64,000 bases of DNA from positions 1 to 64,000 of the forward strand of contig NZ_JAAMRE010000016.1 in the NCBI RefSeq assembly GCF_013522705.1. Reading direction: 5' to 3'. Positions 43,372-52,851 of the stretch are shown here, one piece after another. The notes under the pieces are model-generated. The model was not told the origin of the DNA and did not search any database. It saw only the letters and a list, made by a program, of their open reading frames with translations. The first letter of the stretch is position 1. Every line of letters begins with the position of its first letter. The translations under genes were made by a program, and so were the position numbers. This stretch comes from Pseudomonas lurida (lineage in GTDB: Bacteria > Pseudomonadota > Gammaproteobacteria > Pseudomonadales > Pseudomonadaceae).

Positions 43372-44520
43372 TTACTTATTCCCTAATCCTGCAATGCACG
43401 GTGAAACAAAAAGCTCACCTCCATAGGCGCCGGCAACGGTGCGTCTGGCCACGATCAACCACATCAACGCCAGCGCCGCCACCAACACGCTGCCCACCAC
43501 GTTGAAGAACGCCAGGTGCAACACGCTTGCCAGTTTGAGCGTGGTCAACGCGTACACGCCCAGGGGAAAGGTAAAGCCCCACCAGCCCAGGTTGAAGGGG
43601 ATTCCTGCGCGCAGGTAGCGCAGCGTGATCAACACCGCAATCAGCATCCACCACAAGCCGAAACCCCACAGCGTGACACCGGCCACCAGGCCCAGGCCGT
43701 TGGCAATGTCGCCGATGCCAGGCAGGCCGTTGGCGGCGAAGATAGCCGTTGCATCGCCTCCCAGCAGCAACATGCCGAGAGCACCGGTGCCGATGGGGCC
43801 AAGGGCCAGCCAACTTGACGCGGCCATATTGGCGTGGGGCAGTTTGTACAAGGCCATGCGCAGCATCAGGATGGTCAGAATGCTGAACGCCACCGGCAGG
43901 GAAAATGCCCATAACACATAGCTGGTCACCAGCATCACCAGTTGCCCATGGGCGTCGACCAGGTGCGGCGCCAACAGCCCACCACTGGCGGCGGCGACCT
44001 CGGCGGCGACAACGGGCAGCAGCCACACGGCGGTCATCTGGTCGATGCTGTGCTCCTGGCGCGTGAACATCATGAACGGGATCAGCACGCCGCAGGCCAG
44101 GGCCATGGCCACATCCAACCACCACAGCACCTCGGCCCACGGCACCACGGCATTGCCCCAACGCGGCAGACCGAACAGCAGCAGACCGTTGATGATCGTG
44201 GCCAGGCCCATCGGAATGGTGCCGAAGAACATCGAAACCGTGGAGTGCCCGAAGATCCGCCGCGCCTCGTGAAAAAACATCACCCAGCGCGCGGCGTACA
44301 AGCCGCTGAACACTATGAACAAGACGATGGTGAACAACCACAGCGTTTCGGCCAGGGCATGCATGCCCGGCAGTGCCACCGGCAATTGGGCCAGGGCCAG
44401 GGCGAGCACGCCGGTGCCCATGGTTGCGGCGAACCAGTTGGGCGTGAACTGGCGAATCACTTCCCGAGGCCGGGTCAGGTGACTGAAGGGTTTGTAACTG
44501 GGAACAGCGGAACAGGTCAT
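43372..44520 (-). CDS. TDT family transporter (TehA/SLAC1-like)
   Basis: This 382-residue protein has ten predicted helices and the TDT start REVIRQFTPNWFAATMGTGVLALAL. Later AFFNVVGSVLVAALALMWLIV fits the family. Members include C4-dicarboxylate carriers, sulfite exporters and TehA-like anion channels; the substrate is not clear. ATG 44520 with GAGGA about 8 nt upstream was chosen. An inverted repeat and repeated AATATCT motifs lie upstream. Confidence 0.83.
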   Translation of the reverse strand: MTCSAVPSYKPFSHLTRPREVIRQFTPNWFAATMGTGVLALALAQLPVALPGMHALAETLWLFTIVLFIVFSGLYAARWVMFFHEARRIFGHSTVSMFFGTIPMGLATIINGLLLFGLPRWGNAVVPWAEVLWWLDVAMALACGVLIPFMMFTRQEHSIDQMTAVWLLPVVAAEVAAASGGLLAPHLVDAHGQLVMLVTSYVLWAFSLPVAFSILTILMLRMALYKLPHANMAASSWLALGPIGTGALGMLLLGGDATAIFAANGLPGIGDIANGLGLVAGVTLWGFGLWWMLIAVLITLRYLRAGIPFNLGWWGFTFPLGVYALTTLKLASVLHLAFFNVVGSVLVAALALMWLIVARRTVAGAYGGELFVSPCIAGLGNK

Positions 44521-44570
44521 GGTGAAATCCTCTTCCTCGTATGAGGGTGAGACCATGGTAGAACCTGATC

Positions 44571-44622
44571 GAATATCTATATAACGGGTAATATCTCTAA
44601 CTGTTATCTGTTTTGCAGATAA
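44571..44622. promoter_or_regulatory. Possible operator region of the TDT transporter gene
   Basis: TTATCTG-N5-CAGATAA (44604-44622) is a perfect 7-bp dyad. AATATCT occurs twice nearby (about 44571 and 44590). The site lies 50-100 bp upstream of the transporter start and just beyond the end of the neighbouring MFS gene. Confidence 0.4.
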
Positions 44623-44643
44623 GTACGGCAGACTTTGACCAAT

Positions 44644-45852
44644 TTATCGCACGCACTTGGTGGGGCTGGACATTGCTCTGGTCATGGCGCGACCTTGCAG
44701 CAGCAGCGCCAGCAAGGCGCTCAGGGCCAGCACGATCAATAAGGCGCCATACCCATCCGTGGTGGCAATCAGACCGAACGTGCGCGTCAGTGTGCCGGCC
44801 AACAGCGCGGGTATGCAGAAAGCCAAATAACTGAGCACGTAAAATGCCGACATCAGGCCGGCCCGTTCATGGGGCAACGCCAGTGGCACCACGCTGCGCA
44901 CAGCGCCCAGGAACCCGGCGCCGAACCCGCTGCCGGCGATCAGGGTGGCGATGAAGAACAGCGCCAGGCTGGCGGTGTGCACGGCCCCGAGGATCAGCGC
45001 CACGCCCATGGCCAACAGCATTGCGCCCAGGCGCAGAACCTTATGCGCGGCGCGATGGCGCAGACCATAAATCATCAACGCTCCGCTGACGGTCAGCACC
45101 GCCACCAGCGCTCCCCCGATCAGGTTCGATGTCGAGCCGGTCGCCGCGTGCACTAATGACGGCGCCAGGGACAAATAAAAACCGCCCATGGCCCATACCG
45201 CGATATCCACCGGCAACGCGATCCACAGCGCGCGGCGGGCCTGGGCAGGCACATGCAAGGTCGGCCACAACGACGCCAGTGCTCCTGGAATACGGCTGAC
45301 CGTTTCCGGCAGGCGCCATACCGCCAAGGCCTGCAACAGCAGGCCGCCGAACAGCACCCAGTAAATCAACCGGGTCGGGGACGGCGCGTACTCCACCAGC
45401 AGGCTGCAGCCCATCGCACCACACGCCATACCCAGCAAAGGCGCAAGGCTGTTGATCAGCGGGCCTTGCTCGCGATCGGTATCCAGCAGCGCCGCACCGA
45501 GCACGGCGGTGGCCATGCCGGTGGCAAAGCCTTGCAACGTGCGCGCAGCGATCAGCCAGGCCACGCTGCTTTCATTGATAAACAGCAGCATCGCCAGCAT
45601 TTCCAGAATCAGCGCAGCGAAAATAATCGGCTTGCGCCCCAGGTAGTCCGACAGTGAGCCCACCGTCAGCAGCGCCGCCAACAAGCTCAGGGCGTACACG
45701 CCGAAGATCAGCGTGAGCATGCCCGGGGAGAAATCCAATTGTTGCTGATACAGGTGGTACAACGGCGTCGGCGCGCTGGACGCGGCAAGAAACGTCAGCA
45801 AGGTGATCGCCAGAAACACCAGGCTGGGACGATGGGAAGTAAGGCTGGACAT
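44644..45852 (-). CDS. MFS transporter
   Basis: This 402-residue drug/metabolite exporter-type MFS protein has twelve helices and the loop GSLSDYLGRKPIIFAALILEM (motif A) between helices 2 and 3. It is divergent from a TetR gene 91 bp away, the usual arrangement for a repressed efflux pump. ATG 45852 is used; GTG two codons upstream is possible. Confidence 0.83.
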   Translation of the reverse strand: MSSLTSHRPSLVFLAITLLTFLAASSAPTPLYHLYQQQLDFSPGMLTLIFGVYALSLLAALLTVGSLSDYLGRKPIIFAALILEMLAMLLFINESSVAWLIAARTLQGFATGMATAVLGAALLDTDREQGPLINSLAPLLGMACGAMGCSLLVEYAPSPTRLIYWVLFGGLLLQALAVWRLPETVSRIPGALASLWPTLHVPAQARRALWIALPVDIAVWAMGGFYLSLAPSLVHAATGSTSNLIGGALVAVLTVSGALMIYGLRHRAAHKVLRLGAMLLAMGVALILGAVHTASLALFFIATLIAGSGFGAGFLGAVRSVVPLALPHERAGLMSAFYVLSYLAFCIPALLAGTLTRTFGLIATTDGYGALLIVLALSALLALLLQGRAMTRAMSSPTKCVR

Positions 45853-45863
45853 GCGCACGCTCC

Positions 45864-45922
45864 GTTAAAGCTAATATTTTGCTTTTGTGGAGTGTGCTAT
45901 CCGTTGGCGCTTAAAGCAAATT
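45864..45922. promoter_or_regulatory. Probable TetR operators in the MFS/TetR divergent promoter
   Basis: TAAAGC (45866-45871) and GCTTTT (45881-45886) form a dyad, and TTAAAGCAAATT recurs near 45911. These lie between the two divergent starts, where a TetR repressor would block both. Confidence 0.4.
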
Positions 45923-45943
45923 CTTTGTGTTAAGGTCACGCCC

Positions 45944-46483
45944 ATGGTGATTAAAGAAGGCCTACGCCCGGGAGGCCGCAGTGCCCGGGTACAAGCGTCG
46001 GTACATAGCGCGGTGCGTGAACTGCTGGAAGAGCATGCGCGTTCCAGCGTGACAGTGCCGATGATTGCTGCGCGCGCCGGGGTAACCCCGTCGACCATTT
46101 ACCGACGCTGGGGAGACCTCGGCGCCCTGCTCGCCGACGTGGCCCTGGCGCGCATGCGACCGGACAGCGAGCCGGCCGATACCGGCAGCCTGCGCGGTGA
46201 CCTGCGGGCCTGGGCCGAGCAATATCTGGATGAAATGAATTCGGAGCCGGGGCGCATGATGATGCGCGATGTGCAGTGCAGCCAGACGCCAGGCTATTGC
46301 GTGAGCATTCTGAGCGCTCAGCTGCAGGCGATTGTTGACCGCTACCCTGCCGACACGGCGCCAAGCGTGGACCGCTTGATCAACCTTCTGGCCGCGCCCA
46401 CGGTGTTTCGCATTCTGTTTTCGAACACGCCTTTGACAGTTGCAGAGCTGCACGCGTTGATCGAGCTGGCACTGAAGGCGTGA
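45944..46483 (+). CDS. TetR family transcriptional regulator
   Basis: This 179-residue regulator has an N-terminal HTH (RELLEEHARSSVTVPMIAARAGVTPSTIYRRWGDLGALLADVA) and a helical ligand domain with a C-terminal TetR_C_11-like end. ATG 45944 follows AAGG at a workable distance. It probably represses the divergent MFS gene and itself, and responds to an unknown ligand. Confidence 0.85.
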   Translation: MVIKEGLRPGGRSARVQASVHSAVRELLEEHARSSVTVPMIAARAGVTPSTIYRRWGDLGALLADVALARMRPDSEPADTGSLRGDLRAWAEQYLDEMNSEPGRMMMRDVQCSQTPGYCVSILSAQLQAIVDRYPADTAPSVDRLINLLAAPTVFRILFSNTPLTVAELHALIELALKA

Positions 46484-46496
46484 TGCAAAACTAAAG

Positions 46497-46522
46497 GTGG
46501 GAGGGAGCTTACCCCCCCACAG
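46497..46522. repeat. REP-like hairpin between convergent genes
   Basis: GTGGGAGGGAGCTTACCCCCCCAC folds as GTGGG..CCCAC and resembles a half REP element. It lies between the TetR stop and the ABC permease stop. Confidence 0.5.
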
Positions 46523-46526
46523 GGGC

Positions 46527-47306
46527 TCAGGTGCGCATCCCGCGCCCACTCACCAGCAGCCGCGCACAACCGATATACAGGACCACGGTAGCCACGACCA
46601 TGAAGGTAATCGCCACGCTGATCTTGATATCCGACACGCCGAGGATGCCGTAGCGGAAGGCATTGACCATATGCAGCACCGGGTTGGCCAGCGACACGGT
46701 CTGCCAGAACGGCGGCAGCAGGCTGATGGAGTAGAACACTCCGCCCAGGTAGGTCAGTGGCGTCAGCACGAAGGTCGGGATGATCGAGATGTCATCGAAG
46801 TTGCGTGCAAACACGGCGTTGATAAAGCCCAGCAGCGAGAAGATAGTCGCCGTCAGCACCACCACCAGAATCGTCACCCCGAGGTGATGGACCTGCAAGT
46901 GAGTGAAGAACAGCGACAGCAGCGTCACGATCACCCCGACCATCAAGCCGCGCAGCACACCACCGAGGGTGTAGCCGATCAGGATGGTGTGCGGCGACAC
47001 TGGCGACACCATCAGCTCCTCGATGGAGCGCTGGAATTTGCTGCCGAAGAAACTCGAGACCACGTTGCCGTAGGAGTTGGTGATCACCGACATCATGATC
47101 AGGCCAGGCACGATGTACTCCATGTAGGTAAAGCCACCCATGTCGCCAATCTGGCGGCCGATCAGGTTCCCGAAGATCACAAAGTACAAGACCATGGTGA
47201 TCGCCGGCGGCAGCAACGTCTGCGGCCAGATCCGGGTAAAGCGCTTCACTTCGCGATAGACGATGGTCTGCAGCGCGACGAGGTTGGGTTGCAGTTCGGA
47301 ACTCAT
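46527..47306 (-). CDS. ABC-2 type transporter permease (YadH-like)
   Basis: This 259-residue permease has six helices and ABC-2 signatures (FGNLIGRQIGDMGGFTYMEYIVPGLIMMSVITNSYGNVVSSFFGSK in part). FQRSIEELMVSPVSPHTI and the late LANPVLHMVNAFRYGILGVSD are conserved in YadH-like exporters. It overlaps the ATPase gene by ATGA at 47303-47306. The exported substrate is unknown. Confidence 0.88.
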   Translation of the reverse strand: MSSELQPNLVALQTIVYREVKRFTRIWPQTLLPPAITMVLYFVIFGNLIGRQIGDMGGFTYMEYIVPGLIMMSVITNSYGNVVSSFFGSKFQRSIEELMVSPVSPHTILIGYTLGGVLRGLMVGVIVTLLSLFFTHLQVHHLGVTILVVVLTATIFSLLGFINAVFARNFDDISIIPTFVLTPLTYLGGVFYSISLLPPFWQTVSLANPVLHMVNAFRYGILGVSDIKISVAITFMVVATVVLYIGCARLLVSGRGMRT

Positions 47307-48235
47307 ACCGCCACCTTCGCCAGATTTTTCTCCACCAGGGACACGAACAACTCCTCGAGGCGATTGGTTTTATTACGCAGGCTCAGCACCTCGATGTTCT
47401 GGGTGGCCAACTGGCCGAACAGCGCGGTGATACCCATGGCTTTATCCACCTGGACTTCCAGGGTGCGGCTGTCTACCAGGCGGCTGGGGTAGCCTAGCAA
47501 CTGCGGCGCGGTCGTCAGTGTGTTCTTCAGGTCCAGCAGAAACGTTTCCACATGCAACTGGCCCAGCAGGTTGCGCATGCTGGTGTTCTCAACAATGGTG
47601 CCGTGGTCGATGATGCCGATGTTGCGGCACAACTGCTCGGCCTCTTCCAGGTAATGCGTGGTGAGAATGATGGTGATGCCCTTCTCGTTCAGCTCGGTGA
47701 GAAAGGTCCACATCGAACGTCGCAGCTCGATGTCCACGCCGGCGGTAGGCTCGTCGAGAATGAGCAGGCGCGGCTCGTGCACCAGTGCGCGGGCGATCAT
47801 CAGGCGCCGCTTCATGCCGCCTGACAACGAACGCGAAGGCACGTCGCGCTTGTCCCACAGGCCCAATTGCGTGAGGTACTGCTCGGCGCGTTCCTTGGCG
47901 ATTTTCGCTGGAATACCGTAGTAGCCCGCCTGGGTTACGACAATGTCGAAGGTCTTTTCGAACTGGTTGAAGTTGAATTCCTGGGGCACCACGCCGATGG
48001 AACGCTTGAGCGCCGCCGGGGATTTGTCCAGGTCATGGCCGAAGATATTTACCGTGCCGCTGGTCTTGTTAACCAGGGTGGACAGGATACCGATGGTGGT
48101 GGATTTGCCGGCACCGTTGGGGCCGAGCAAGGCGAAGAAATCACCTTCGGCAACGTCCAGATCGATACCACTCAGGGCCTGGAAACCGTTGCCGTAGGTT
48201 TTGGTTAGCTGCCGGATGGACAGAGCGGAACTCAT
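47303..48235 (-). CDS. ABC-2 type transporter ATP-binding protein (YadG-like)
   Basis: This 310-residue ATPase has Walker A GPNGAGKST, signature LSGGMKRRL, Walker B LLILDEPTAGVD and switch TTHYLEEAE. YadG-type features include KRSIGVVPQEFNFNQFEKTFDIV. A C-terminal extension (about 230-310) follows. Together with the permease it forms a simple two-gene exporter. Confidence 0.88.
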   Translation of the reverse strand: MSSALSIRQLTKTYGNGFQALSGIDLDVAEGDFFALLGPNGAGKSTTIGILSTLVNKTSGTVNIFGHDLDKSPAALKRSIGVVPQEFNFNQFEKTFDIVVTQAGYYGIPAKIAKERAEQYLTQLGLWDKRDVPSRSLSGGMKRRLMIARALVHEPRLLILDEPTAGVDIELRRSMWTFLTELNEKGITIILTTHYLEEAEQLCRNIGIIDHGTIVENTSMRNLLGQLHVETFLLDLKNTLTTAPQLLGYPSRLVDSRTLEVQVDKAMGITALFGQLATQNIEVLSLRNKTNRLEELFVSLVEKNLAKVAV

Positions 48236-48369
48236 ATCGGATTACGCACCAGAGAAGGGAATAGAAAGAGTAGATGAGGGCACGCCGCCCTTAGTTCAAC
48301 GACGGCGCAGGACAGGCATGGTGCTTGGCCGCGCCGTACAAGTACAGTCACCCGTATTAATAGTGGGTA

Positions 48370-48987
48370 TTAAGTCAACGCGGTCATAACCGCTTTTCGG
48401 TAGGCCGGGCGTTGCTGCAAACGCTGGTACCACGCCTCCAGATGGGGCATGGCAGGCCGCTCGATGGGCATTTCAAACCACGCGTAGATAAAGCTGCCCA
48501 AGGGAATGTCGCCCATGCCGATGGCGTTGCCGGACAGGTAGGGTTGTTCGGCCAGGGCCTTGTCCACCATACCGAGCGCGTCGATGCAGGCGTTGCGCCC
48601 GGCATTGATGGCGTCCCAGTTCCGTTGCTCCGCTGGCGTGCGCACGATGCCCCAGAACACTGCTTTGAATGGCTCGGCGAGGGTTGAGGTGGTCCAGTCC
48701 ATCCACTTTTCCGCGTTGGCGCGGGCCTGAAGATCGGTCTGATACCAGCTCGCCCCGTGCTTGGCGCACAGGTAGCGCACGATGGTGTTGGACTCCCACA
48801 GCACGAAGTCACCGTCTTCGATCATCGGCACTCGGCCGTTGGGGTTCAGCGCCCGATACTGCGGCGTGTCGACCACGCCGAAAGCCCCGCCTGCATCAAT
48901 GGCTTCATACTCCAGGCCGAGCTCCTCGGCGCACCACAGTGCCTTCCTGACATTCGATGAATTTTTACGACCCCAGATTTTCAGCAT
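48370..48987 (-). CDS. Glutathione S-transferase family protein
   Basis: This 205-residue protein has a thioredoxin-fold N-domain (MLKIWGRKNSSNVRKALWCAEELGLEYE, then NPNGRVPMIEDGDFVLWESNTIVRYLC) and a helical C-domain with GMGDIPLGSFIYAW. The SSNVRK motif places the likely catalytic serine near residue 10. ATG 48987 fits the family start. Substrate unknown. Confidence 0.87.
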   Translation of the reverse strand: MLKIWGRKNSSNVRKALWCAEELGLEYEAIDAGGAFGVVDTPQYRALNPNGRVPMIEDGDFVLWESNTIVRYLCAKHGASWYQTDLQARANAEKWMDWTTSTLAEPFKAVFWGIVRTPAEQRNWDAINAGRNACIDALGMVDKALAEQPYLSGNAIGMGDIPLGSFIYAWFEMPIERPAMPHLEAWYQRLQQRPAYRKAVMTALT

Positions 48988-49031
48988 GACCGCGCCTTCG
49001 TGGATGGGTGGACGCAGCAGCATACGCCGGT

Positions 49032-49691
49032 TCACAGGCGGCTTAAATCCGTCCGCAGGTCGCCCAGCAAGGGAGGCGGCGCATCGTCAAACAGGTGCGG
49101 GTAACATTTCTGCAGGTGGGCGAAGAAAAATTCCTCGGGCACATCCGCAAACTGCCCATGGTCGACCAGATACTCCATCGACCGCTGGCCCTGGCGATTG
49201 TAGGCCTGGAAAACGCTGTCATTGATGCCGTCGAACGGCAGCGGCGGCACATCGAACAGTTCGCACAACTGGGCGTTGAACGCCGGCGTCGCCTTGACCC
49301 AGCGACCGTGCAGGTACAACTCGGTGTACCCGTGCATGGCGAACACGTCACTCTTGAGCAACGCGATCAGACGTGGGGTCGACAGGTGATTGCGCACGTC
49401 CGCCAGGCCGATGCGTGCGGGGATGCCGCAATGCCGGGCGCAGGCGGCGAGCAAAGTGGCCTTGGGCACGCAGTAACTCTCACGGCTGGCCAGGGCGAAG
49501 CTGGCACTGAGGGTGCGCGGATCGCGGCTGAAGGTATAAGGGTTGTAGCGAATCTGCTCACGCACCGCGTAGTAAAGGCTGACCGCCTGGTCATTTAAAT
49601 CCGCGCTGGTTCCGCGATGTTTTACCGCGAACTCCACCACGGCAGGGTGGTCACTATCGATGAAGCGGCTGGGACTCAAGTACGCATTCAT
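49032..49691 (-). CDS. Transglutaminase-like protease/amidase domain protein
   Basis: This 219-residue protein has the transglutaminase-core order: cysteine in SRESYCVPKATLLAACARHCGIPARIGLADV, histidine in VFAMHGYTELYLHGRWVKATPAFN, and a following acid or polar residue. Such bacterial proteins are probably peptidases or amidases. There is no signal peptide, so it is cytoplasmic. ATG 49691 was chosen because GGAG lies about 11 nt upstream and the protein starts MNAYLSPSRF. Confidence 0.8.
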   Translation of the reverse strand: MNAYLSPSRFIDSDHPAVVEFAVKHRGTSADLNDQAVSLYYAVREQIRYNPYTFSRDPRTLSASFALASRESYCVPKATLLAACARHCGIPARIGLADVRNHLSTPRLIALLKSDVFAMHGYTELYLHGRWVKATPAFNAQLCELFDVPPLPFDGINDSVFQAYNRQGQRSMEYLVDHGQFADVPEEFFFAHLQKCYPHLFDDAPPPLLGDLRTDLSRL

Positions 49692-49882
49692 GATGTTTGA
49701 TCTCCGAGGCAAGCCTGGAGTTTAACCACAGGCCCAGCCCACGGATAACGACGATTCGGCCAAATGTCGGCGCCCGCTGCAGGGTGCTTTCAGCACAACT
49801 CGTTACACCCTGACCACCGCGCTTTCTCGGATGCCGACTAAGCTCCCTGGTGGTTTCGCCCTGGTTTCACGGAGGATTGAAT

Positions 49883-52330
49883 ATGCTGTTGTTGTGGATA
49901 CTGGTTCTGGTGGTCGGCATCGCCTACCTGGCACACCGCCGCACCGCGCCCCTGCCCGCTCTGGGCGTGGTCGCCGTTTACCTGCTGGCGATGGGCGCCT
50001 GGAGCCACGCACCAGGCTGGTTGCTGGTGATCCTTTGGGTGCTGCTGGCCGTGGTCGCGGCGCCGCTGCTGCTACCCGACCTGCGTCGCCAATATTTCAC
50101 CAAGCCGCTGTTCAGCTGGTTCCAGAAAGTGCTGCCGCCGATGTCCGAAACCGAGCGCGACGCGATCGACGCAGGCACCGTATGGTGGGACGGCGAGCTG
50201 TTCAGCGGGCGTCCCGACTGGGACAAATTGCTGGCCTACCCCAAGGTGCAGTTGACCGAAGAAGAGCAGGCCTTTATCGACGGTCCCACCGAAGAACTCT
50301 GTGCAATGGTCAGCGACTGGGAAATCGGCCAGGCCATGGACCTGCCGCCCGCCGCCTGGGAGCACATCAAGACTCACGGTTTCTTTGCCCTGATCATTCC
50401 CAAGGAATACGGCGGCAAGGGTTTTTCGGCCTACGCCCATTCACAGGTCGCGATGAAGCTCGCCACCCGCAGTGGCGATCTGGCCTCCACCGTGATGGTA
50501 CCCAACTCCCTCGGCCCCGCCGAATTGCTGCTGCATTACGGCACCGATGAACAACGCAACCACTACCTGCCGCGCCTGGCGCGAGGCGACGATATTCCGT
50601 GCTTCGCCCTGACCGGTCCACTGGCCGGTTCCGACGCCGGCGCCATGCCCGATACCGGCGTGATCTGCAAAGGTGAATGGGAAGGCCAGGAAACCATCGG
50701 TCTGCGTCTGAACTGGGAAAAACGCTACATCACCCTTGGCCCGGTCGCGACCCTGCTGGGGCTGGCATTCAAGGCGTACGACCCCGACCACCTGTTGGGC
50801 GCGGAAGAAGACCTGGGCATCAGCCTGGCCCTGATTCCCACCGACACTCCCGGTGTTGAAATCGGTCGTCGCCATTTGCCTTTGGGTGCAGCGTTCATGA
50901 ACGGCCCCAACTCCGGCAAGGACGTGTTTATCCCCCTGAGCTACCTCATCGGCGGTCAGGAAATGCTCGGCAAGGGTTGGATGATGCTGATGAACTGCCT
51001 GTCGGTAGGCCGTTCGATTTCGCTGCCGGCGGTGGGTACAGGCGCGGCGAAGTTCACCAGCCTGGTAACCGGCCAGTATGCTCAGGTGCGCGAACAGTTC
51101 AACGTGCCGCTGTCGGCCTTCGAGGGCATCCAGGAAGCCCTGGCCCGCATCGGCGGCAATGCCTGGCTGATGGACAGCGCGCGGATGCTGACCGCCAACG
51201 CGGTCGACCTGGGCGAGAAACCCTCGGTGCTGTCAGCCATCCTCAAGTATCACCTCACCGAACGTGGTCGTGAATGCATCGGCCACGCCATGGATGTGCA
51301 CGGCGGCAAGGGCATCATCATGGGCCCGAACAACTACCTGGGCCGCAGTTGGCAAGGCGCGCCGATCTTCATCACCGTTGAGGGCGCAAACATCCTGTCG
51401 CGCAACCTGATGATCTTCGGTCAGGGCGCCATCCGCTGCCACCCGTTCGTGCTCAAGGAAATGGCGCTGGCCGGACGTGAAGACAAAGACCAGGCACTCA
51501 AGGAGTTCGACAGCCTGCTGATGCAGCACATCGGCTTCGCCGTCAGCAACGCCGCCAGTACGCTGGTGCTGAACCTGGGTATCGGCCGTTTCGAAAAAGC
51601 GCCGGGTAACCGTCTGAGCCAGGGCTACTTCCGTGCCTTGAACCGCCAGGCTGCCGCCTTCGCCCTGCTCGCCGACCTGAGCATGATGCTGCTGGGGGGT
51701 GAATTGAAACGTCGCGAACGCTTGTCGGCGCGTCTGGGGGATGTGCTGAGTCACATGTACCTGGCATCGGCTGCGCTCAAGCGTTACCACGACCTGGACT
51801 CGCCGGACCACCTGCAACCGCTGTTCGCGTGGGCCATGGAAGAAAGCCTCGGTGAGTCGGAGCGCGCCCTGGATGAATTGCTCAGCAATTTCCCGAACAA
51901 GGTACTGGGCGGCCTGCTACGGGTGATTGTATTCCCGTTCGGGCGCCGCCATACCGGCCCATCGGATGCACTGGATGCCGAGGTGGCCGCAGTGATCGGC
52001 CGCGCCAAAGGCGACCCGACCCTGGAAGAATTGCTGGCCGGCTGCTATCGCCCGCAATCGGCGGAAGATCCGGTGGGCGCCCTGCAACACGCCTACGACC
52101 TGCTGAGCGCCAGCCACCCGTTGCAAAAGAAACTGCACACCGCGCTCAAAAGCGGCCAGCTCAAGCCGGCTGCCGGCGAGCACGCCATCGACGCGGCACT
52201 CAATGCCGGCGTGTTGCAAGCGGCTGAAGCGCAAACACTGCGCGACGCCGAAGCGGCACGCCGCAAGGTGATCGATGTGGATGATTTCAGCAAGGAAGAA
52301 CTGGCCCAGGCCGAGGGCAAAGTCCGCTGA
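49883..52330 (+). CDS. fadE: Acyl-CoA dehydrogenase FadE
   Basis: This 815-residue protein has the long FadE layout. Two N-terminal membrane helices (residues 1-65) anchor it, then comes the acyl-CoA dehydrogenase core (LTGPLAGSDAGAMPDTG, GHAMDVHGGKGIIMGPNNYLGR, ITVEGANILSRNL) and the DUF1974 C-terminal domain (GGELKRRERLSARLGDVLSHMY). It performs the first step of fatty-acid beta-oxidation. GGAGG precedes ATG 49883. A strong terminator follows. Confidence 0.93.
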   Translation: MLLLWILVLVVGIAYLAHRRTAPLPALGVVAVYLLAMGAWSHAPGWLLVILWVLLAVVAAPLLLPDLRRQYFTKPLFSWFQKVLPPMSETERDAIDAGTVWWDGELFSGRPDWDKLLAYPKVQLTEEEQAFIDGPTEELCAMVSDWEIGQAMDLPPAAWEHIKTHGFFALIIPKEYGGKGFSAYAHSQVAMKLATRSGDLASTVMVPNSLGPAELLLHYGTDEQRNHYLPRLARGDDIPCFALTGPLAGSDAGAMPDTGVICKGEWEGQETIGLRLNWEKRYITLGPVATLLGLAFKAYDPDHLLGAEEDLGISLALIPTDTPGVEIGRRHLPLGAAFMNGPNSGKDVFIPLSYLIGGQEMLGKGWMMLMNCLSVGRSISLPAVGTGAAKFTSLVTGQYAQVREQFNVPLSAFEGIQEALARIGGNAWLMDSARMLTANAVDLGEKPSVLSAILKYHLTERGRECIGHAMDVHGGKGIIMGPNNYLGRSWQGAPIFITVEGANILSRNLMIFGQGAIRCHPFVLKEMALAGREDKDQALKEFDSLLMQHIGFAVSNAASTLVLNLGIGRFEKAPGNRLSQGYFRALNRQAAAFALLADLSMMLLGGELKRRERLSARLGDVLSHMYLASAALKRYHDLDSPDHLQPLFAWAMEESLGESERALDELLSNFPNKVLGGLLRVIVFPFGRRHTGPSDALDAEVAAVIGRAKGDPTLEELLAGCYRPQSAEDPVGALQHAYDLLSASHPLQKKLHTALKSGQLKPAAGEHAIDAALNAGVLQAAEAQTLRDAEAARRKVIDVDDFSKEELAQAEGKVR

Positions 52331-52349
52331 TACGAGCGGTCATATAATT

Positions 52350-52386
52350 ACGGGCGCATGAGCTATATACTCTCGCGCCCGTTTTT
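52350..52386 (+). terminator. Intrinsic terminator of fadE
   Basis: ACGGGCGC/GCGCCCGT stem with a 17-nt loop followed by TTTTT. It ends only 18 bp before the next start codon, so that gene probably depends on readthrough or on a promoter within the hairpin. Confidence 0.85.
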
Positions 52387-52404
52387 GCTTTGAGGACTTA
52401 TCTC

Positions 52405-52812
52405 GTGTCCAACGTCGTTGCCGATCATCTTCTCTTGCTCGACCACCTGCGCAGCATCCTGGTTGCTGTCGGCGAAGCCGAACAAGTGCCCGAGGAAAGT
52501 CACGCCCTGTTCCTGGAGCGCTTCGACGAATTGCGCGCCCTGCTGCCCATCGACCCGATCGAAAGCCAGTACCTGGGCCAGGACCTGATGAGTCAGGTCA
52601 TCCTGCGTTACCCGCAAATTGCCCACCTCGTACCGCGCGACCTGCTGTGGTTCTTCGGCGGCGATTGCCTGCACTTCATGCCCGACGAAGAACTGGACCT
52701 CTACCAAGCGCTGGAAGAACGTCGCTACGAAGCCGAGCAGAACGATGAGCCGTTCGATTGGAACCAGGAAAAACAACTGCTGGCCATGCCGGAAGACCAA
52801 AGCAAGCACTGA
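52405..52812 (+). CDS. PA2817-like conserved protein of unknown function
   Basis: This 135-residue acidic protein begins MSNVVADHLLLLDHLRSILV and is rich in Leu and Glu with a DLLWFFGGDCLHFMPDEELDLYQALEERR block. GTG 52405 is used, with GAGGA 8 nt upstream. A homologue follows the fadE-type gene in P. aeruginosa, and databases use the name PA2817 family. Function is not known. Confidence 0.75.
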   Translation: MSNVVADHLLLLDHLRSILVAVGEAEQVPEESHALFLERFDELRALLPIDPIESQYLGQDLMSQVILRYPQIAHLVPRDLLWFFGGDCLHFMPDEELDLYQALEERRYEAEQNDEPFDWNQEKQLLAMPEDQSKH

Positions 52813-52819
52813 CCTTTCC

Positions 52820-52851
52820 AGGAGCGAGCCCGCTCGCTCCTAACGTTTTTT
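52820..52851 (+). terminator. Intrinsic terminator after the PA2817-like gene
   Basis: AGGAGCGAG-CCCG-CTCGCTCCT followed by AACGTTTTTT. The right arm overlaps the stop codon of the convergent LysR gene. Confidence 0.85.
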
